Assembly: GCA_035610365.1 (NCBI GenBank)
Contig: CM069437.1
Coordinates: forward strand, 52,352,093 to 52,416,092
Direction of reading: 5' to 3'
Length of the DNA: 64,000 bases
DNA from: Aquatica leii
Taxonomy: Eukaryota; Arthropoda; Insecta; Coleoptera; Lampyridae
Position numbers and translations under genes: made by a program. The notes under the pieces are model-generated. The model had not been told where the DNA came from, searched no databases, and was given only the letters and a program-made list of their open reading frames with translations. Shown here piece after piece: positions 10,490 to 21,907 of this stretch. How positions within the stretch are numbered: position 1 is the stretch's first letter; each line of letters opens with the position of its first letter.

Positions 10490-12155
10490 TCGGCAACTTA
10501 CTTGAGCATAAAAGTAGCAGTAAATGAACCCGATGTTCTACTTGAATGGTAACTGCAGACCAACGCTTGAACATCTGTTCCTCGGAAGACGACCTCCAAC
10601 ATATTTGGAATTGTCCTCGAATCCAGTTGATCTAAGCCGCAATCAAGCTTGGGTACTGCTAATATCTTAATGTTATAGAACTCCGTTACTCTTTTGAGAT
10701 TCCTAATGCTTGCCACATGTTTTCGTATGGTTGCTTGCACGTGAGTACTTCTTAGTGACCGCCGATTGCTATCTTCATAGTTCATTTAGCTGTCCAAACT
10801 TCTTCTTAAATACGACTACAGACGCTCTGTACATCTCAAGAACTTTACTCACGCAATGTGCGACGCGTAATCTTTTCGTGTTTAAAACAGATCTAGGCGA
10901 TCGATGTGGACCACTTCTGGCTTGCCTCTGGGTGGTTTTCGAATGCGATATATGACGTCATTAATACACTGCACAACCTCGTAAGGGCCCTTCCATTGCC
11001 TCTGCAGCTACGGCGACAAACCATGTCTTTGGGGATTATACAACCACACCATGTCGCCCAGTTAAAACCCACCGTTCTGTGCCTTGACGTCGTATCTGGT
11101 ATTCATTTCGTCGCTAGCAACTTGTGTGTTTTTACGGACCGCCTCATGTACTTCGTCTAGCCTCTTCGTTAACTTTCTGACGTAGTCTTTTCCAGCAACT
11201 TTTTTCGGTCTTCGTCCAAATTGGAGGTCGCATGGCAGTCGTATTTTACAACCGAGCATGACACAGAATGGTGTTTGGCCTGTGCTTTCGTGAACAGATG
11301 TACTAGCTTTCCTAATTTCCAACAGTCTTCAAACATTTTTAAATAGCGCCGACTCAAAGTTGCGGCTTTGATCGGAATGTAATTCCAACGGAACTCCAAA
11401 CTGGCAGAAAAACTCTTTCCCTAAAACGTCCGTCTATTTCGTAAAATAATCCATCGCTACCAGGATGCATTTGTTTCCCAAATCAGATTCTGGGACTGGC
11501 CTTGCAATGTCAAACGCTACTTTCTCTAAAAGGTTTCCCACGTTATACTGTTTCATTGATGCTTTGCGTTTTTTCGTTGTACCATTTCTTGATGCACAGG
11601 CCGTGCACTTACGGCACCATTCCATGATGTCCTCTTTGCAGTACACCCATTAGAATGTTTTTCAAACTTTCTCCAATGTCTTCTTCACGCTAAAGTGTAC
11701 TCCTGATGTACAATGCTGCAACACATGTGACACTCAGCACTACCAAGTGCAATCTATATTGCGTGCTTTTTATACTCTCTAGGGATTGCTTAAGAAGACC
11801 GTCTTCCACTCTTAAAGAGTTCTACTGCGTCCAGTATGCTTTGATGTTTCTCCCCAAAGCACTTGCTTTCCAGTTCAGAAGTACCCTTATATTGGAATGG
11901 TTTTCTTGTTCGCGACGCAACTGCTCACGTTCCCACTCGTCAACAACCATAGCAGTTCTTCGGAGACATTCGATCTTTTCATCAAGTCGCGAACAATGAC
12001 TGTAGCCTGCCGGACATGGTCTTCTGAACAAAGCATCAGCGTTCCGATTACAATAGTAATTTCGAGGCGGCGTGGTCCGTTCTTAGTTAAAATTTGCATC
12101 CATACAAGTATTTATAGAAGTGCTCCATGGACTTGACTACTGCGAACAGTTAACA
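10490..12155 (-). mobile_element. Gypsy-type retrotransposon remnant with macro domain
   Basis: Minus-strand Pol remnant starting inside RNase H: SMEHFYKYLYG and RTDHAA near 12130-12065, then NADALFRRPCPA near 12030. The integrase zinc finger gives WCRKCTACASRNG at 11610-11580 and the core VAFDIARPVPESD at about 11520. Later pieces RKASTSVHESTGQTPFCVML and VVHIDRLDLF (ending near 10885) are the integrase C-terminal half. Frames change many times. No LTR or 5' half is visible, so the copy is truncated. A macro-domain segment follows with almost no gap. Confidence 0.8.
10495..10885 (-). pseudogene. OARD1-like macro domain fused to or following gypsy integrase (broken)
   Basis: After the integrase motif VVHIDRLDLF the minus strand reads, in a neighbouring frame, RVAHCVSKVLEM and VVVFKKKFGQLNEL, then QPYENMWQAL, and finally ILAVPKLDCGLDQLDSRTI followed by VFRGTDVQALV. 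This is the order of an OARD1-type macro domain: the HCVSxDxxM loop, FKKKFG, the KPTYExL block and the PxxxCGLDxLxW loop that grips ADP-ribose. At least two frame changes break it. The usual D after HCVS is replaced (SKV), and the W of the LDW loop is S. Members remove ADP-ribose or acyl-ADP-ribose marks. Function in this copy is excluded by the breaks, but family membership is convincing. Confidence 0.72.
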
Positions 12156-13630
12156 CTTATGACGAGATTACTTGTATATTAAATCAGTACATGGTACCAA
12201 CTTAATCAAATGTTAAAATCTTATACAGAGTGTTCACAAAAACGATATACTTACACAATAAATGTTAAATGAAAACTCATATTATTTATTATTTTTACGT
12301 TTTTGTTGTCATAATGTTTCTTCTAAACTAAAATATTATTGAATTATCTGTATTTACTGAATAAATGCATATTTTTTATTTCTTGTATACGTTAAATTAA
12401 AATTCGTAAACAAGACCTATTAAATTACGATTAAAATACCTTAGAGAAAGTATTTTTTAGAATTGGCAACTTTTTCTAAAACTCGCTTTTGTTTTCTGAT
12501 TTATAAATAAAAATTTAACCCTATAAACAATAAACTTAAATATGTCTTAAAGAAATTTTCTTTTAATTTGTTTATGTTAATTAATAATCACCTGTATGCA
12601 TCATACAATATGAATAAGATTTTTCAGTAAATAATGAATGTATTCTTTGTATAGAACAAAGTAAAACTGTTTATGAAAGAAAGATAGATCTATAATCGTA
12701 ATTACTTAACGAGTATTTTCAGTCATAGAAAAGGTAGGTATTATCTGAAGATAATAAAATATCATTCGACTATTTCAATAGAACTATTTTTCTTTGAATT
12801 GTTAAATAATGTGGTACTATCCTGTTGGAAATAAATATTTCTCATATTTTTTCTTTGAAACTCGGTCAAAAAACTAAGAATGGTTCAAATGGTCTAAGTT
12901 TACTGTCACCAAAAAGAGAAACAGCACGGTTAAGGGATTTTTCATAGGTGTTGCGAGGATTCTAAAGAAGCAAGTATCAAAAGTTATGTTTGTGTTTACC
13001 AGACCTTTAGAGTAAAAATAAGCATCATAGTTGATATGGGGCCAAAAGTTCTGTTAAAAAGCCACTTGTAGATACACCGTGAAGTTCATTATGGGAAGTC
13101 ATTCATACTCAGCTTTAACCATCTTAATTTTGTAAGAAAATTATTCGTGTGCTAATTGACTCCGGTTCATGTTGTTCTCTCACAATGTTTTCGATCAGAG
13201 CCGGACTCTTTTCCTGTAACGTTTCATGTTCTCAAATATTTAACCAATTGCATTGCGTTTAGGAGTATCTCAGTCAAATCTATATTCAAATGAACAGTAT
13301 CGTTGTCCAAAGATTCTGTCAACTGAAGAGTGTAGGACATTAGCACACATTCACCGCCCGGATCGATACAAAAAGTACAATTTTTTAATCATTTTTGTTG
13401 TGTACACTTGGGTAATTATTTTTGACACTTTGTATAACAATCAGTTTAAGATTGAGAAAATCTTATAGTATGTAAGTAAAAAAAAAGAAGTAGGAAAGAA
13501 TGACAACTCTAGGAAGGTTCTGGAAAATAATTTTAAAATGAATACAAACCGGAAATTTAAAAAAAACAGTGAGAAGCCTAAAAGAGAATAAAGGAAACAG
13601 TACAGCACCTGAGATCGCGCTAAAAGAATA

Positions 13631-13767
13631 AAATAGTATATTATATATCAAGGTTGAGAAGTGCATCATTATAACCTAAGCGATAGATTATATCGCGAGA
13701 CGCGAAGCGTCGAAGGATATAAATCGCGCAGGTTATAATGAACTTCTCAACCGTGTTATATATACAA
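13631..13767. repeat. Large hairpin repeat with GC-rich apex
   Basis: Outer arms GGTTGAGAAGTGCATCATT (from about 13651) and AATGAACTTCTCAACC (to about 13752) pair. Inner arms ATAACCT and AGGTTATA pair next, and the apex holds GACGCGAAGCGTC, a perfect short dyad. Beyond the arms are AATAGTATATTATATAT and a TATATATAC run. Related hairpins occur near 32.65, 44.0, 49.0 and 54.5 kb. Confidence 0.7.
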
Positions 13768-13773
13768 TTTTTT

Positions 13774-14333
13774 CCACTACTAGAATTATTAAAACCTTTC
13801 TACCTGTTACTAAATCAAATTTAAAATTTAAGATATTAATTTTAAATTAAAAATCAAGTCAGTAATTCTGACAGTTGTCATTAGTTTAATAGAATTAATT
13901 TTGACGTAATTCTTAATTGTGATTTAAAACACAAAAATAAACAGATAACGTAAGTTTTTATTGCTAAAGTTGTTTAAATTGTTTAAAAACATTATTATTT
14001 TAAGCATTGATTATATCTAAAACATATTTAACTCAATAATATTCACATTTAATTAAGCGCGAACTTCAAATAACTTACTTTTTAAAATCAAATTAATTTA
14101 TTAATTGAGCGATTTGAAAACTTAAATTAGCATTAAATAAAATCTCTTGCTCTTGGTACGCAGTTTGGTAAACTTTTTTTCTTTGAAACTGTTGTAGTAT
14201 TATCAGAAAATGTAAATATGTTCATTATTAACTACTAGTTAATAATGAAATATTATTTACCTGCGCTTAAAAAAGTACCATTTCACGGCTTTCTATTATA
14301 CGTAATAATGCAAGCGTATACAACTAGTAGTGG
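13774..14333 (+). mobile_element. 560-bp MITE, copy 1, TIR CCACTACTAG
   Basis: Begins CCACTACTAG and ends CTAGTAGTGG, a perfect 10-bp inverted terminus, with T-run and A-run outside. It has no coding capacity. A second copy on the opposite strand occupies 49099-54421 apart from a piggyBac insertion. The two share long stretches such as CACAATTAAGAATTACGTCA in reverse complement. The transposase superfamily is unclear because no target duplication is obvious. Confidence 0.78.
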
Positions 14334-15139
14334 AAAAAAGATAATACAGAACTGAAAGACAAATGAGAATCATATTGTTGTACTACCTACTATCTCTGGA
14401 GTACTAAGAAATATAATAGAAAGAAAAGTAAACAGAGACAGAAACTCGATCTAGCTACGCAGGAATCTAAAGTCAGAGAATAGATAGGAAGTCGAGTTAA
14501 GAACGGTTTAAAACAAACATTTTTTTAATTTATTGATGAAAAAGTAAAATGTTCTTGAAACTCTGCCATTATAAGTTTATTTTATATTAATGATATATAT
14601 TCTATATAAAATTCCTTTATACCACTCTCATTTTTTAAATAATTTTCACTCGACAATTAAATTAATTGAAAATTAAAAAAATAATCAAAACACGTGGATA
14701 GTCACAATGAAATGAAAGGTTAAAATAGCTCATGTCAATATAAACGTCAGAAATTTAAATAAAAAAATATGATTTGCTGCGACTGTACTGCCCCCTTTTT
14801 TGTCACTGTGCAACTTGCGAAACTTTCAGATTTACCCTCGAAAAAAAAATGCCAAGCACTATAAAACAAAATGTAAAATAGAAAAATAAACCAAGCAAAA
14901 AAGCGAGTAAGAGATTAAAAAAATAGGCAATAAAAATGCACAAAAAGAATTGAAAATGAATTTTGTAACTTAAACTGGAAAGAATGCTTCCAAGAACTAC
15001 GAGAAAAACGAACAGTTAAGGCTTCGTTGTAAGAATTACATAAACTTAGATTATATGGCATCTCAGTTGGCAAAGGACAAAACTTTGATAAGAAACTTTT
15101 CCGAACGTCTATAATTGTATAGCTGCGGATAGCGATGAT

Positions 15140-16612
15140 GTAGGAAACAGCTAAGAATTGAAGAAAGTGACGACGAATATGTGGTTCACGAAGAGGAAGA
15201 TCTGCAACAACGATTGGCCAACGAGAACGATAGTGACGTATTTGGAGTCAAGGTCAAAAGAAAGAGGAAAAACGGAACTAAAGATTCCTAGAAAACCGAA
15301 AGATCAACCGAACGTTGACTTAGTTGCTCTTCTGTTGCCGGATTTATCGGTATCGTCTGGTGTCGCTTCAACAGATGTACCCGTCTTGCAACAATCGCTA
15401 GAGTGCCAACCGATGATGGGGCAGCAGATGATGTCTAGATCGTTACTATTAGTATCCTCTGTTTTATATCTGAACAAGATCTCGATGATGAACCAAATCC
15501 TACATAACTAATACTTAAAAATGTTGAACAAATGAACGAACAAAAAATGGAAAAATGATGGTAAAGGAAGATTACGCCAACAGACAACTACAGTTAGTCG
15601 AGTTACAGATTGAAAAAGAGAAAAAACGTAAAAAACGGGAGTGATTAGAAAAATGACTACAAGCTGCTCAAATCGCAAAAGTTTCTCAGATTGAACAAAA
15701 TGCCAAAGAAAAGGGGACGAAAGTCCAAAAATAAGTCATTAACGGCTACAACAAATGTTTCTACATTTTCTGACACGGTGGCATTGATATCGAATAACGC
15801 CGAATTATCTGAACCACCTGGTGTGTCTATTCCTATGTTTAACGAAATAGCTCCAAATTTAAAAGGGTAGTCCAAAACAGAGAAGAGAAAGAGAATCGCA
15901 CGGAAGCAAGTTCTCTCAAAGTCAGCCGGCACCATCCGTTATAACGAGAATGTTGGAGGCACAACTTGGGTAAGGTAATTTTCATCCTGCTGCTATTTCC
16001 AAGTGTTTCGAAGGTTCATTTCAACAACCGTCGCTCTTTCCCCCACTTTCGTGTAATAAATAGCAGTCTATTCGCCTTCATAATCCTGACACTAGCTTTA
16101 CCACCACTGTACCACGTGCATCGAACTACGCAGCCATTACCGTCCGGAGGTGGTTCAATCAATGTTCCCATCTCGAATAGAAACCGTCAATCACATTGCC
16201 GTCTTCGAATAGTCCTTTGAACAAAGGTGATCCAACACCTCCGCCGTACACACGACCACTCCCTAGTCACTTTCCACCAACTTCTTTAAATAATTCTACG
16301 GCAACGCTACGACCATTAGCGATGGTCGCGCCGCCACATTTACAACATAAGGCAACCAATGTGTCGCCGTGTCATCCATCGGTTTCGCGAAAGTACCATT
16401 ACGGACCGTATCCGTCACCATCTGTAAACACAGACGAAGGTCAGCCGGGACCCAATTATCCAGTTGCTTACCCAGAACAGTTTCCCAATTACGGAGGGCC
16501 CGTCCCACATGCCGAAGTTGGCGGCAACGCTAAAACTTTTGAAAAAGGAGACGAAAGTGGAGAATTTGTTGGATTAGTTAAGCATTTCTTCTCCACGAGA
16601 AGACGATCTTAA
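15140..16612 (+). pseudogene. Broken proline-rich coding tract, unknown family
   Basis: Coding-like sequence in shifting plus-strand frames with few stops per piece. It starts with an acidic stretch EESDDEYVVHEEEDLQQRLA near 15165 and a KVKRKRKN basic cluster. A QLQLVELQIEKEKKRKKRE helix near 15590 and SLTATTNVSTFSDTVALISN near 15738 follow. It ends with a proline-rich tail in 16196-16612 (PPPYTRPLPSHFPP...PGPNYPVAYPEQFPNYGGP) and stop TAA 16610-16612. Base composition is clearly less AT-rich than the flanks. It may be a retroposed gene or the ORF1 of a mobile element. I recognise no domain. Confidence 0.45.
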
Positions 16613-17402
16613 CACATAGCAAGGGTAAGTAAAAGAAAGTAGGGCGTATATTCTGCATTCATCCCTGAAATAGTTGTTGTAACTCAGAATCTTAAAAAAT
16701 AAACTGCTCAAGGTATAATTTAGCAATCATTAACTGTAGAGATAGGAACAATCGAAATGTTTTGATGTTTTGTTCAGAATACAATGTTCGTCAGCTTGCA
16801 AACTCGGTTACTTTAATGGAACCGCTATGAGAACAATGGCGACAGATGACTACTGAAAACCGTATGCGCTGGCAAAATTTTTGAAAACGATCTTGATTTG
16901 CGCTTGGTTGACTTAAGAACGCAAAAAGATCGGCTAGTTTTGTGAACAGAACTTTCAGCAGTAAATATTTTAGTTTGAAAATAATATAATAAAGAGGTTT
17001 TCTTGTTTCAATTACAAAAAATAAAAATTTGTGAAAGAACGGTGCAAAAATTACTAACTAAGAGTATATGGCTCGCATAATGAAAATAAAGTACTGCTGC
17101 AGACATGCTAGTCAAAAAAATCTCTAGCAGATAACTAATTCCCATAAAACTCTATTACGACAAAAAAAATCCGTATAATCTGAAATTTGGTAAGTAATCT
17201 GTCTAAACTATTCAGATTCATAATGAAGTGCCGGTACATAATACATAAAAAAATTATATGACAAGTTACACAAAAAAGAAGCTTTATACAAATTCATGGG
17301 ACAATTTAATGCCGAATCCGAATAGCCAGAACGTGTGAGGTATTTTAGCAGGAACTTGCAAGTTTGCCACACCTACAGAGAGTCTAACAAGATGTATTAA
17401 AT

Positions 17403-17455
17403 TTTAGAGGTCACCAGGATTTGAACCCGGGCGAGTGCTTACGCTACATCACAGG
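17403..17455 (-). repeat. tRNA-derived SINE head (B box)
   Basis: On the minus strand CCCGGGTTCAAATCCTGG contains the pol III B box GGTTCAAATCC (17427-17417) in a 5-bp T-stem with a 7-nt loop. No acceptor stem partner or clear A box and cloverleaf lies upstream, so this is a SINE promoter fragment and not a tRNA gene. Confidence 0.5.
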
Positions 17456-18239
17456 GGCAATTACAGTAAAAGAGTAGAATAAAAAAGAAACAGCGTTACG
17501 TCAAAAATAAAAAATATATTTCCATGGAGATTGAGATACAAGTTGCTGGTAGTAAACACCCGTTATTTATCAAATTAACAGATTTACGGAACGTATTTCG
17601 TCGTTTCACTTTGTCACGCTAAAAAAGAAATAGGGAAACTTACGCCATCATTCGTATGAAAAGTCGCTTTTAAAATTTTAAAAGAAAAATTCAGTGTTCT
17701 TTAAATTTAACAAACCTCCGGGTTCAAGGACTACATAACATTTTTCACAATTTTATACATTTTGGTATTAAGCTCTTCATGTAGACAGCAATAAAGAAAA
17801 ATTGAAATATAACCTATCAAGTCAAGTCAAGTTGACGGAAATAAACTTAACGTTGAAGAAATAAGGAAATTAATTTAAAAAATGTATTATGGAGACTTCC
17901 ATTTGAAAACGGTTTATAAATTGTTCTGTTAATTGTAACAATATAATGAGTTTTGGCAGTAATTCGATCCATAGCACATTTAGAAGTACTAAATAAACTG
18001 CATTAAATCAAAATAGTTAAAAAAAAATAAGTTTTGGTACATCGATATTTTAAGGTTTGTTTTGATTTAACGCATTTATTATCAAAACAAATTTTGTCTG
18101 TGTTAAAAAACCTTGAAGTTAAGCTGATACAAAAGTTCAAACGTTACAGGTGATTCTATAATTTAATTTAAAGGTTGGCCGTGAATTAATACAGGAAACA
18201 AAAGATCGTACGGTTAAACAATTAAAAAAATGTGCTTAC

Positions 18240-18420
18240 GTTGTGGTTGCGGAATAGGAATATCCGTTAAAACGGACTCGATAATGTCCGATGACATCTT
18301 GTGAGTAGCCCCATCACTTAAATCAGCAGCTCTTGGAAAGACACCGGTTAATTTGCTAAATACTATTTGTAATTTAGAATCAGGTTGTACTCGTTCGTCT
18401 TTAAAATTGTTTCCAAACAT
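18240..18420 (-). CDS. Scylla/Charybde-like protein, first coding exon
   Basis: Reads MFGNNFKDERVQPDSKLQ...DIPIPQPQ from ATG 18420-18418, with A at -3. A GTG three codons upstream in the same frame is not needed. The exon ends at 18240 with a perfect donor, C|GTAAGCAC on the minus strand. Its phase (one base carried over) matches the acceptor at 8323, which needs two bases, so the splice gives an open 181-codon frame including the stop. The 60 residues here have no domain I recognise; they correspond to the variable, Ser/Asp-rich N-terminal arm of the family. I infer the join from phase and strand; no transcript is available. Confidence 0.72.
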
Positions 18421-18639
18421 TGTAGGCACGAAATATTTCTATCTTAAATTATTTTTGATATACGGAAATCACATATTTAATTAAAAAAATAAACATTAAA
18501 AATTATTCAATTTTGAATTTTACATTTTTACGAACGATTTCAAGCCGGTGTCTACTTATTAACGACTGGAACTGCACTGGAATAACAAAGAACATAAAGG
18601 TGCATCAGCTGATATCTTGACAAGCCCCACTAGTGGTTA

Positions 18640-18720
18640 CTCTCGAACCAATGAGAATTCACAACAGTCTTTATAAACCCTCAGCCTGGCAACAGCCGTC
18701 AAAATCAGCTGTAACGATCC
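18640..18720 (-). promoter_or_regulatory. TATA-type core promoter of the Scylla/Charybde-like gene
   Basis: TTTATAAA at 18670-18677, read GGGTTTATAAAGAC on the minus strand. About 25-30 bp downstream lies CTCATTGG (18655-18648), an Initiator-like site. This places the start near 18650 and gives a 5' UTR of about 230 nt to the ATG. Two CAGCTG E-boxes flank it (around 18606 and 18707). No clear hypoxia element (RCGTG) was seen next to the TATA box. Confidence 0.5.
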
Positions 18721-21041
18721 AGGATAAGTAAGCTACGCCCTCGCGTTTACTTCCATCTCACACACACACCGGTTGTCGTTAAATATAATCGCGTTTTTTT
18801 AATATCGAAATTTATAAAAAAATTCAAATTTAACCCCATTTACCTTGCAGTCACACCTGAACCTCACCCCAATACGAGTTTCAAAACACACATTAACGTA
18901 CTTTTTTAAATATTCAACGTGCAAATTAACTACACAAAGAGTAATTAATCGACGGCGTTTTACAAACGTTTGTCTTAGTTTAACGAAAGTTGATAAGTTA
19001 CGGTAATTTTTTTTGCTTCCAATTTCACTTCGTATATCAATGTTATTAGTATTACTATTGGCCGATAATTTATTGGCATTAATATATTGTAATGTAAACG
19101 GTGTTTTTTTTAATTAACAAATTGATGACGCATTGGAGTAAAAAGATATTGGAGATTTGGTTATGCAGGTGGCTTTCACCTTTATGATTTTTTACGCTTT
19201 ACAATCATATTTATCCAATCGTAAAAGATTTATGTGGTCCGACAACACTTTCTTTTACATAAATTTTAAATAAACTCTTACTTATACACGCAATTGGCGC
19301 GTAATTCTAATGTTTAGTTAAAATGAACTAATTGATTTTGTTTCTCAGCAATCAGCCAACTCAATAATGAAATAACGCAATTATTTTTTGACATATTTTT
19401 AATACTTCAAAGTAATAATGATTCATTACTGTGCCGATAGTAAAACATGTTTATTTAATAATACAGTATGTATTTTAAAACAAGAAGTATATAGTTGTAC
19501 AATAATTATATTTTAAAAAATCGCTGGACATGATTACTTAGTCGAGAAGCGGTTTACCCGACATTTCTAGAAATTATTTTTAATTGATTCATACTGATAA
19601 TGCTTCAATTCGATTATAGACCCAATAAAACAATTCTTTACCTAATTTTATTGAATAATGCATTTTTTGGTTTATCTTGAGATCGTTATTAAAGTTTTAT
19701 TACTGTTTTGCTTTGTAATTTGGCATCCATTCTTACGTTTGCGTTGGTACTAGTACTGGTAATTGGAGAAAAACACGACAAACTTATCGAGGCAAAATTG
19801 TTAAGATAACATAGTAATAATTTGTTTAAACTTAGCTATATTGTGTTTGGCAACTTAGTTTATAAGTTAAAAAATCGTCAGGCTATGATTTTCGAGAAAA
19901 AACTAAAACAAAAATGAATATGTCCCACTTTCCAATTGAATGAAGTAAATATGTTTTACCCAATTTATTTACATGCAATTATGAAACTGTGATTGGAAAC
20001 AAGTAATTAAACACAAAGGTAATTTAAAACAAAGCTCCTTGACTGTCTTGTTCTTCTTCTGGAGCTTTAGAAGGGTGCTTATGATCATTACTTTGAAAAT
20101 AAGTTGTAAAAAAGCACAATGATCTGTCTTTACTGCAGTCAGAAGGAAGGAACGACCAGTTCCAATTATTTAGGCATTATTAGCTTTAAATGTTTTCTTT
20201 TTTTTACAAATCCTCTTCTTTGTTCCAACGTCACTGCAATTAAATGGTTCTCCTCAACCTAAAATCCTACGGGGAGAATTAGAGACACACTTCCCAAGAT
20301 CTTTCTCAGGAGGCAAGAAGTTACCTGTGTGTTTATGCAAACCATGCTCGTAATCAAGCGAATAATCATGTGATATTATATGTCCAGTGTATTGGTTCTG
20401 GTGGACACATCGCACTTTGCATGTAATTTGTACGTGGACATGTCGTACTTTGAATTTCAAGACACTTTTTATAGACGGATCACCACACTATATGTCGCAC
20501 TTTGAAACTAAAATACGTTAAAAAATATGCAAATTTAAGTGAAGAATACATAAAATTAAATAACTTGTTTGCTTAAAATTTGAGACTTCTCGCACTTTGC
20601 AACTATACGCCTAATATCCTTACTTTGGTTTTATACTTAGTTCTTTCTTTCTTGATAATATATTTGCATAGTCATTTGTTCTGCTTAATTTTTCTGTTAT
20701 TCTTTATCGAATCCAAAAGTGTATTTTTCTTCTTTTGTTTTATTTCTTTAGATTTTTTTATAATCCTTTGTATTACCTTTTTTTTTAAATTTTCTTTTTA
20801 GTTTATTTAGGGTTTGTTGTGTGGTTTTTTTTGTTTTTCTTTCATCTCTATATTTTTGTACATAATAATAATTTAAAGTTCTTAGATTTGAATATTTGAA
20901 ATTATTTATGTTTTTGGTTTCTTACATTTGTTTATGGTCTAGTTAATCTATGTTATAAAGATAAATTATATTTGACCGATAGACTCTCTGTTTTAAACTC
21001 TTCTTTATTTTGAAGCATTTAGACTTTTTCTGTATTCACAT
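18721..21041. other. Upstream intergenic region, no gene seen
   Basis: AT-rich. It includes four copies of a short element, CGCACTTTG or its variant CGTACTTTG, between 20411 and 20600, and a long pyrimidine-rich stretch at 20620-20830. No terminal inverted repeats or coding exons could be defined. Confidence 0.4.
20405..20605. repeat. Short dispersed motif TCGCACTTTG, four copies
   Basis: CGCACTTTGC at 20411-20420, TCGTACTTTGAA near 20443, TCGCACTTTGAAA at 20494-20506 and TCGCACTTTGCAA at 20590-20602. The first two follow GTGGACA, so they form a loose tandem unit of about 32 bp. Function unknown. Confidence 0.4.
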
Positions 21042-21907
21042 CAGTCCCGCCCCGTACATAAGGGCAAAGTTGTGTGGTGCACGACGGCGCCCAAGGCTTT
21101 GAAAACTCTCAAAACTCAAAAGTAAAAAAAAAGATAAAGCAACAAACAACATTGTCAAAACAAAATTTATAATGATAAAAAAACAGTAAGGAATTGCTAG
21201 CTATTACATTGTTTTTTATTTGTTTATTTCTTGATTTTTACTTTTTGAGACGAGGGAACCGAATTACTTCTCGAAAATAATATATTTTCCAAAGGAGAGT
21301 ACGCAATAATAACATTTATTCGATCGAATACGCAATACGTAACATGATAACATGAATTGTGTAAACTCAAACAAATCATGTTTGAGCTTGAAATTTGGCT
21401 TGCAACGAGCTAACGAGCAAACAATCATTTTTTCCTGCTTGAGTCTGCAATGTACGAAACTTTATATATTTAAGCGCTGCATCGGTCGCGATTTCATTTT
21501 TTGCATGATGCCCGATCGATAATTATATTATATATAATTAAGCGAAGTGAAAAGGTGCATGGGGTAAAAGATATCTGCTTTTGAAACTTCACTTTTTGTA
21601 GTTTTACAGACTTTATAGTATTGTGTTTTGTGTTGTGAAATAAGGTGAGTTCATCTAAAATTTAGTTTTTATTTTAAATTTATGAAAACATTAAAAGTCA
21701 AAAACTTGCATCATTGTTAATTAAAGTAAATTCAAACAGAATAAATGATAATCACTAATATTGCTATTTATAAAAATTTATAAATTTTGAAATAACTTGA
21801 AATCAGTAATGTTGAGAACATACTTTCGAGTTTGAGTTTGAAACGTCGAAAAATTTCCATGTTTCATAAGTAATTTGTCAATTTGTTTACTTACGTATTA
21901 ATTTCAG

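Larger units (their letters stand above)
8323..18239 (-). other. 9.9-kb intron of the Scylla/Charybde-like gene
   Basis: Bounded by GT at 18239-18238 and AG at 8324-8323 on the minus strand. It is filled with repeats: the SDGC-type ORF, a gypsy remnant, a MITE with its hairpin, a broken proline-rich tract and a SINE head. Stretches 8330-9420, 12160-13620, 14340-15120, 16620-17400 and 17460-18215 are AT-rich and show nothing I can name. Confidence 0.65.

Noticed and set aside
10710..12136. Several plus-strand frames
   Set aside because: Antisense shadows of the minus-strand gypsy Pol and macro-domain remnant.
13140..13260. Retropepsin-like LIDSGSCCSL
   Set aside because: A single short motif with no other Pol or Gag sequence around it; could be chance.
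17403..17455. tRNA gene
   Set aside because: Only the T-arm with B box is present; no acceptor stem or anticodon arm, so a SINE fragment is the better reading.
20580..20801. Hydrophobic 73-codon frame
   Set aside because: Produced by a T-rich stretch; F/L/I richness is expected from composition, and there is no start context or conservation signal.
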